Part shown: positions 60,156-64,000 of the stretch, piece after piece | Numbering within the stretch: the stretch's first letter is position 1 | Layout of the letters: the number at the start of each line of letters is the position of its first letter | Source of the DNA: Chryseobacterium vrystaatense | GTDB lineage: Bacteria; Bacteroidota; Bacteroidia; Flavobacteriales; Weeksellaceae | Direction of reading: 5' to 3' | DNA: 64,000 nucleotides | Assembly: GCF_000737765.1 (NCBI RefSeq) | Contig: NZ_JPRI01000003.1 | Coordinates: forward strand, 310,001 to 374,000 | Position numbers and translations under genes: made by a program | Notes under the pieces: generated by a model | The model's input: the letters and a program-made list of their open reading frames with translations, nothing else | What the model was told of the DNA's origin: nothing | Database searches by the model: none

Positions 60156-60595
60156 AGACTTCAGATAGTAGACATCAGATAACAGACTTTTATCATGCAC
60201 AATTTTGAAAAGTTACTTTTCTGGCAGAAATCAATAGAACTTGCGAAAGAGGTCTATATAGTTTGTGCAGAATTACCAAAAGATGAGAAGTTTGGTTTGA
60301 TCTCTCAAATTAAAAGATCTGCAGTTTCCATCCCTTCAAATATAGCTGAAGGAGCAGGAAGAAATAATGACAGTGAATTTTATCACTTTCTGGGTATCGC
60401 CAATGCGTCTTCCTTTGAATTGCAGACACAGTTAATTTTAACAAGAGAGTTGAACTTGCTGAGTGCTCAAAAAGTTAACAGCCTGATATCAAATATAAAT
60501 GAAATCCAAAGAATGATTTATACATTCAAATCTAATTTAAAAAAGTAAAACACAACACTGGAAGTCTGAGATCTGAAATCTGACATCTGGTATCT
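60156..60595. mobile_element. Putative IVS-like cassette: inverted heptamer arms around a four-helix-bundle gene
   Basis: Two 32-base arms (60156-60187 and 60564-60595) are inverted copies with 22 of 32 positions complementary. In each, AGA recurs every 7 bases on the left and TCT on the right. They enclose one gene. The cassette begins 3 bases after the carA stop and ends 12 bases before the carB start, so removing it would leave an ordinary tight carAB junction. The layout recalls 23S rRNA intervening sequences. Mobility is inferred, and no target duplication is evident. Confidence 0.55.
60195..60548 (+). CDS. Four-helix-bundle protein, 23S rRNA intervening-sequence (IVP) family
   Basis: A 117-residue all-helical basic protein. 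Family marks are FEKLLFWQKSIELAKEVY (residues 4-21), GLISQIKRSAVSIPSNIAEGAGR (about 37-59) and FYHFLGIANASSFELQTQLILTRELN (about 65-90). Relatives are encoded inside 23S rRNA intervening sequences of Leptospira and Coxiella and share a fold with the accessory protein bAvd of diversity-generating retroelements. The biochemical function is unknown. It interrupts the carA-carB pair and is framed by inverted heptamer repeats. Confidence 0.9.
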   Translation: MHNFEKLLFWQKSIELAKEVYIVCAELPKDEKFGLISQIKRSAVSIPSNIAEGAGRNNDSEFYHFLGIANASSFELQTQLILTRELNLLSAQKVNSLISNINEIQRMIYTFKSNLKK

Positions 60596-60607
60596 AAAAA
60601 AATAGAA

Positions 60608-63600
60608 ATGGCAAAACGTACAGATATAAAAACAATTTTAGTAATCGGTTCAGGACCTATCATCATTGGTCAGGCAGCTGAATTTGATTACGCAGGAACG
60701 CAGGCGTGTCTGTCTTTGAGAGAAGAAGGCTACAAGGTGATTTTGATCAACTCAAACCCTGCAACGATTATGACGGATGTTGAAATTGCTGATAAAGTTT
60801 ACATCGAGCCGATTTCACTTCAGTTTGTAAGTCACATCATCAGAAAAGAGCGCCCGGATGCACTTTTACCTACTCTTGGTGGACAGACAGGATTGAACAT
60901 GGCGGTGGAACTGGAAAAATCAGGAATTCTTGAAGAATGTAAAGTTGAAGTTCTTGGAACGACACTTTCTGCGATCAACAGAGCGGAAGACAGAGATCTT
61001 TTCCGTGAATTGATGAGAGAATTAAACGAGCCGGTTCCTGAGTCAGATATCGTGACTACAGTAGAAGGAGCGATCCGTTTTGCTGAAGAAATCGGATATC
61101 CTGTGATTGTTCGTCCTGCCTTTACGATGGGAGGAACAGGAGGAGGTATTGCCTCTACGGAAGCTGAACTGAAAGAGATTGCAGAATTAGGATTAAAATA
61201 CAGTCCGGTGACGCAATGTCTTATCGAGAGATCCATTGCAGGTTTCAAAGAAATTGAATATGAAGTAATGCGTGATGCAAACGACAATGCTATTGTAGTT
61301 TGTAACATGGAAAATATAGATCCGGTAGGAGTACATACAGGAGACTCTATCGTAGTGGCACCTTCTCAGACACTTTCAGACAGAGAGTATCAGTTACTGA
61401 GAAATGCTTCCTTAAAGATCATCAGAGCCTTAGGAATTGAAGGGGGATGTAACGTACAGCTGGCACTTGACCCGCATTCATTCAACTACTATATCATCGA
61501 GGTAAACCCTAGGGTTTCCCGTTCATCAGCATTGGCCAGTAAAGCGACAGGATATCCGATTGCTAAAATTGCTGCTAAAATTGCTGTAGGATTAACACTG
61601 GACGAAATTATGAACCCGGTGACAGGTAAAACATACGCATGTTTTGAACCTGCTCTTGACTATGTGGTAACGAAATTCCCAAGATTCCCGTTCGATAAAT
61701 TCGAAACTGCGGACAGAAGATTGTCTACCCAGATGAAAGCGACAGGAGAGGTAATGGCTATCGGAAGAAATTTCGAGGAATCATTACAGAAAGCGGTTCG
61801 TTCTTTAGAAACTGGATTAAGACATTTAGGATTAAAAACAAAACAGGCTGCAGCGCTAACAGATGAAGATATTGAAAGAAGGATCAGAGTTTGTGACGAC
61901 GAAAGACTGTTTATCATCTGCGATGCTTTAAGAAGAGGGTACGACTGGGAACAAATTGTAGAATGGAGTAAAATTGATAAATTCTTCATCTGGAAATTAA
62001 AGAAGCTTGTTGATTTTGAAAAAGTAATTGCAGCAAATAAATTCGACAAAGAAATTTTAATTCAGTCTAAAAAATTAGGGTTCTCAGATCAGAATATCGC
62101 TCATTTATGGGAATCTAAGCAAAGAGAAGTTTACAATTTCAGAAAAGAACACGGAATAGTCCCTGTTTACAAAATGGTGGATACCTGCGCAGCAGAATTT
62201 GAAAGTGAAACTCCATATTTCTACGGAACATACGAAGAAGAAAATGAAAGCGTAGTTTCGGATAAACAAAAAGTAATTGTTTTAGGTTCAGGGCCAATCA
62301 GAATCGGACAGGGAGTTGAGTTTGATTATGCAACAGTGCACTCGGTTTGGGCCATCAAAGAAATGGGTTACGAAGCGATTATCATCAACAACAACCCTGA
62401 AACAGTTTCTACAGACTTCTCAATTTCAGATAAATTATATTTCGAGCCTCTTACGGAAGAAGATGTGATGAGTATCATCGATCTTGAAAAACCAATGGGA
62501 GTTGTTGTGCAGTTCGGAGGTCAGACAGCGATCAATTTAGCTGATAAACTGGCTGCTTATGGAGTGAAAATTCTTGGAACTTCACTGGAAGATCTTGACA
62601 GAGCTGAAAACAGAGACAAGTTTGAAAAAGCCCTTCAGGAAATGGGAATTCCTCAGCCTCTGGGTAAAACATCAACTTCAAAAGAAGAAGCGATAAAAAT
62701 TGCCAATGAAATCGGATATCCGGTTTTGGTTCGTCCAAGTTATGTTTTGGGAGGTAGAGCAATGGAAATTGTCTATGAGGAAAAGGAATTGGCTCATTAT
62801 ATGGAATTTGCGGTAGAAGCAAGCCCTGACCAACCCGTATTAATTGACCGTTATATTACCGGTAGAGAAGTTGAAGTAGATGCTATCTGCGACGGTGAAA
62901 CAGTTATCATTCCCGGAATCATGGAACATATCGAAAGAGCAGGAGTTCACTCCGGAGATTCCATTGCAGTGTACCCGCCTCAAAATGTTTCACAGGAGGA
63001 AATAGATATCCTGGTAGATTATACAGAGAGACTTGCCAAAGGATTGAATGTAATCGGATTAATGAACATCCAGTACGTTCTTTTCGAAGGAAATGTATAT
63101 GTGATCGAAGTGAATCCAAGGTCTTCGAGAACAGTTCCTTTCTTATCTAAAATCACTGAAGTTCCGATGGCGAATTTAGCGACAAAAGCTATCTTGGGTC
63201 AGAAACTGAAAGATTTAGGGTACAAAAACGGATTAGTTCCGAATAAAGAAGGAGTCTTTGTAAAAGTTCCTGTGTTCTCTTTCTCAAAACTAACGAAGGT
63301 AGATATCTCTTTAGGACCTGAAATGAAGTCTACAGGAGAAGTAATGGGGAAAGACACGACTTTGGAAAAAGCACTTTATAAAGGATTAATTGCAGCAGGA
63401 AGAAAAGTTCCGATGCACGGATCGATTTTGTTTACGGTAGCTGATAAGCATAAGCAGGAAGCAGCAGATCTGGCAGAAAGATTCCATGAAGTTGGTTTCA
63501 GAATCTGGGCTACAGAAGGAACGGCTAAATTCTTTGAAGAAAAAGGCATTCCATGTAAGATTGGATATAAAATCGGAGAAGATGATGTCAACCTGATCGA

Positions 63601-63790
63601 CCTGATCCAGAAAGGAAAAGTACAGTATGTAGTGAATACCATGACCAAAGGTAAACAGGTTGAAAGAGACGGATTCCAGATCAGAAGAATGAGTGTGGAG
63701 AACGGCGTACCTTGTTTAACATCCATGGACACAGTAGAAGCTATTCTGAAAGTAATTGAAAGCATGAGTTTCAAGATGGAGACGATGTAA
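60608..63790 (+). CDS. carB: Carbamoyl-phosphate synthase large subunit
   Basis: Makes carbamoyl phosphate from bicarbonate, ammonia and two ATP. Its 1060 residues comprise two homologous ATP-grasp halves: [20 protein letters not shown] at the start and [21 protein letters not shown] about residue 556. ATP loops are [14 protein letters not shown] and [14 protein letters not shown]. The C-terminal regulatory (MGS-like) domain is at about 930-1060, with [11 protein letters not shown] and [15 protein letters not shown]. It is complete, with no interruption. Confidence 0.97.
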   Translation: MAKRTDIKTILVIGSGPIIIGQAAEFDYAGTQACLSLREEGYKVILINSNPATIMTDVEIADKVYIEPISLQFVSHIIRKERPDALLPTLGGQTGLNMAVELEKSGILEECKVEVLGTTLSAINRAEDRDLFRELMRELNEPVPESDIVTTVEGAIRFAEEIGYPVIVRPAFTMGGTGGGIASTEAELKEIAELGLKYSPVTQCLIERSIAGFKEIEYEVMRDANDNAIVVCNMENIDPVGVHTGDSIVVAPSQTLSDREYQLLRNASLKIIRALGIEGGCNVQLALDPHSFNYYIIEVNPRVSRSSALASKATGYPIAKIAAKIAVGLTLDEIMNPVTGKTYACFEPALDYVVTKFPRFPFDKFETADRRLSTQMKATGEVMAIGRNFEESLQKAVRSLETGLRHLGLKTKQAAALTDEDIERRIRVCDDERLFIICDALRRGYDWEQIVEWSKIDKFFIWKLKKLVDFEKVIAANKFDKEILIQSKKLGFSDQNIAHLWESKQREVYNFRKEHGIVPVYKMVDTCAAEFESETPYFYGTYEEENESVVSDKQKVIVLGSGPIRIGQGVEFDYATVHSVWAIKEMGYEAIIINNNPETVSTDFSISDKLYFEPLTEEDVMSIIDLEKPMGVVVQFGGQTAINLADKLAAYGVKILGTSLEDLDRAENRDKFEKALQEMGIPQPLGKTSTSKEEAIKIANEIGYPVLVRPSYVLGGRAMEIVYEEKELAHYMEFAVEASPDQPVLIDRYITGREVEVDAICDGETVIIPGIMEHIERAGVHSGDSIAVYPPQNVSQEEIDILVDYTERLAKGLNVIGLMNIQYVLFEGNVYVIEVNPRSSRTVPFLSKITEVPMANLATKAILGQKLKDLGYKNGLVPNKEGVFVKVPVFSFSKLTKVDISLGPEMKSTGEVMGKDTTLEKALYKGLIAAGRKVPMHGSILFTVADKHKQEAADLAERFHEVGFRIWATEGTAKFFEEKGIPCKIGYKIGEDDVNLIDLIQKGKVQYVVNTMTKGKQVERDGFQIRRMSVENGVPCLTSMDTVEAILKVIESMSFKMETM

Positions 63791-63816
63791 TGATCGGAAA
63801 CCAGATGATATATTTC

Positions 63817-63847
63817 AAACCCCGCGAGTTTTCTTGCGGGGTTTTTT
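63817..63847 (+). terminator. Terminator after carB
   Basis: A 9-bp stem AAACCCCGC / GCGGGGTTT, extendable over GAG/CTT with a TTTT loop, runs into T residues. It lies 26 bases after the stop codon. Confidence 0.9.
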
Positions 63848-63925
63848 CATAAAGACATAAAAAATACTTGTCCGTTTTTCGGTTGTATAAAAACAGCATC
63901 TGTATTACTTTTATAAAAAATTAAA

Positions 63926-64000
63926 ATGACAGCAATTCAGAGATTCAGAGAACTGCATCAGCAGGATGAACCGTTATTAATAGGAAATGTTTGGAATGTG
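63926..64000 (+). CDS. Start of a PEP mutase/isocitrate lyase-family gene, cut by the window end
   Basis: An open frame of 25 codons with no stop begins MTAIQRFRELHQQDEP and continues into LLIGNVWNV, the typical N-terminus of isocitrate lyase/phosphoenolpyruvate mutase-superfamily proteins, in which LHQ...PL..GNVWD precedes the first barrel strand. A weak promoter (GTTG, 20 bases, TACTTTTA) precedes it. Only the first few percent of the protein is visible, so the reaction cannot be assigned. Confidence 0.65.
   Translation, partial: MTAIQRFRELHQQDEPLLIGNVWNV

Noticed and set aside
60195..60548. Avd protein of a diversity-generating retroelement
   Set aside because: The fold family is shared, but no reverse transcriptase, template repeat or variable repeat is in the window.

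Overview
The window looks like a chromosomal segment of a Bacteroidota bacterium of the Flavobacteriia, most likely Chryseobacterium or a close relative (Weeksellaceae). This rests on the low GC content, two secreted enzymes with type IX secretion (T9SS) C-terminal sorting domains, an outer-membrane beta-barrel receptor with a carboxypeptidase-like N-terminal domain, a fused SecDF, promoters of the Bacteroidetes type (TTTG, 19-21 bases, TAnnTTTG), and arginine biosynthesis through an acyl-ornithine carbamoyltransferase. No rRNA, complete tRNA, CRISPR array or complete insertion sequence was seen.

Layout. 1-6.9 kb: 3' part of PEP carboxylase, a T9SS-exported subtilase, then a sugar-nucleotide group (DegT-type aminotransferase, small membrane protein, GalE, a cytidylyltransferase-like enzyme). 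6.9-13 kb, minus strand: outer-membrane receptor, dapF-mltG, a Gly/Asn-rich lipoprotein, PnuC. 13-24.6 kb: amino-acid permease, beta-propeller protein, HemN, polytopic membrane protein, T9SS-exported PQQ-type sugar dehydrogenase, SecDF, Tet-like MFS pump. 24.7-36.9 kb: lipoprotein, TatA, PAP2 phosphatase, TPR protein, TrmL, RlmH, GlxA-type regulator, DUF1569 protein, YihY, NhaA, Rel (ppGpp) and small unknown genes.

37-47.5 kb is a coherent minus-strand carboxylate module: porin, MHS-family transporter, two small membrane proteins, a histidine kinase fused to a sodium/solute symporter domain, a receiver-only response regulator, a propionyl-CoA-synthetase-like enzyme and acetyl-CoA synthetase. 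It resembles the CbrA/CrbS 'acetate switch', but no DNA-binding response regulator is present.

48.3-63.8 kb is the arginine/pyrimidine block: GNAT acyltransferase, argG, argC, argD, argF', argB, argE, argH, a divergent Lrp/AsnC regulator, pyrB, carA and carB. ArgF' carries Val at the position that separates N-acetyl- from N-succinyl-ornithine transcarbamylases, which favours succinylated intermediates. CarAB supplies carbamoyl phosphate to both ArgF' and PyrB. pyrB has a leader peptide of 23 codons whose stop codon overlaps a strong terminator, a layout typical of transcription attenuation. The last bases begin a PEP mutase/isocitrate lyase-family gene.

The most unusual signal is a set of degenerate 7-base tandem repeats in at least eight intergenic regions, often as a purine-phase array facing a pyrimidine-phase array. 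One such inverted pair (32 bases per arm) frames a gene for a four-helix-bundle protein of the 23S rRNA intervening-sequence type and sits between carA and carB like an inserted cassette. Several other hairpin-forming intergenic elements accompany them.
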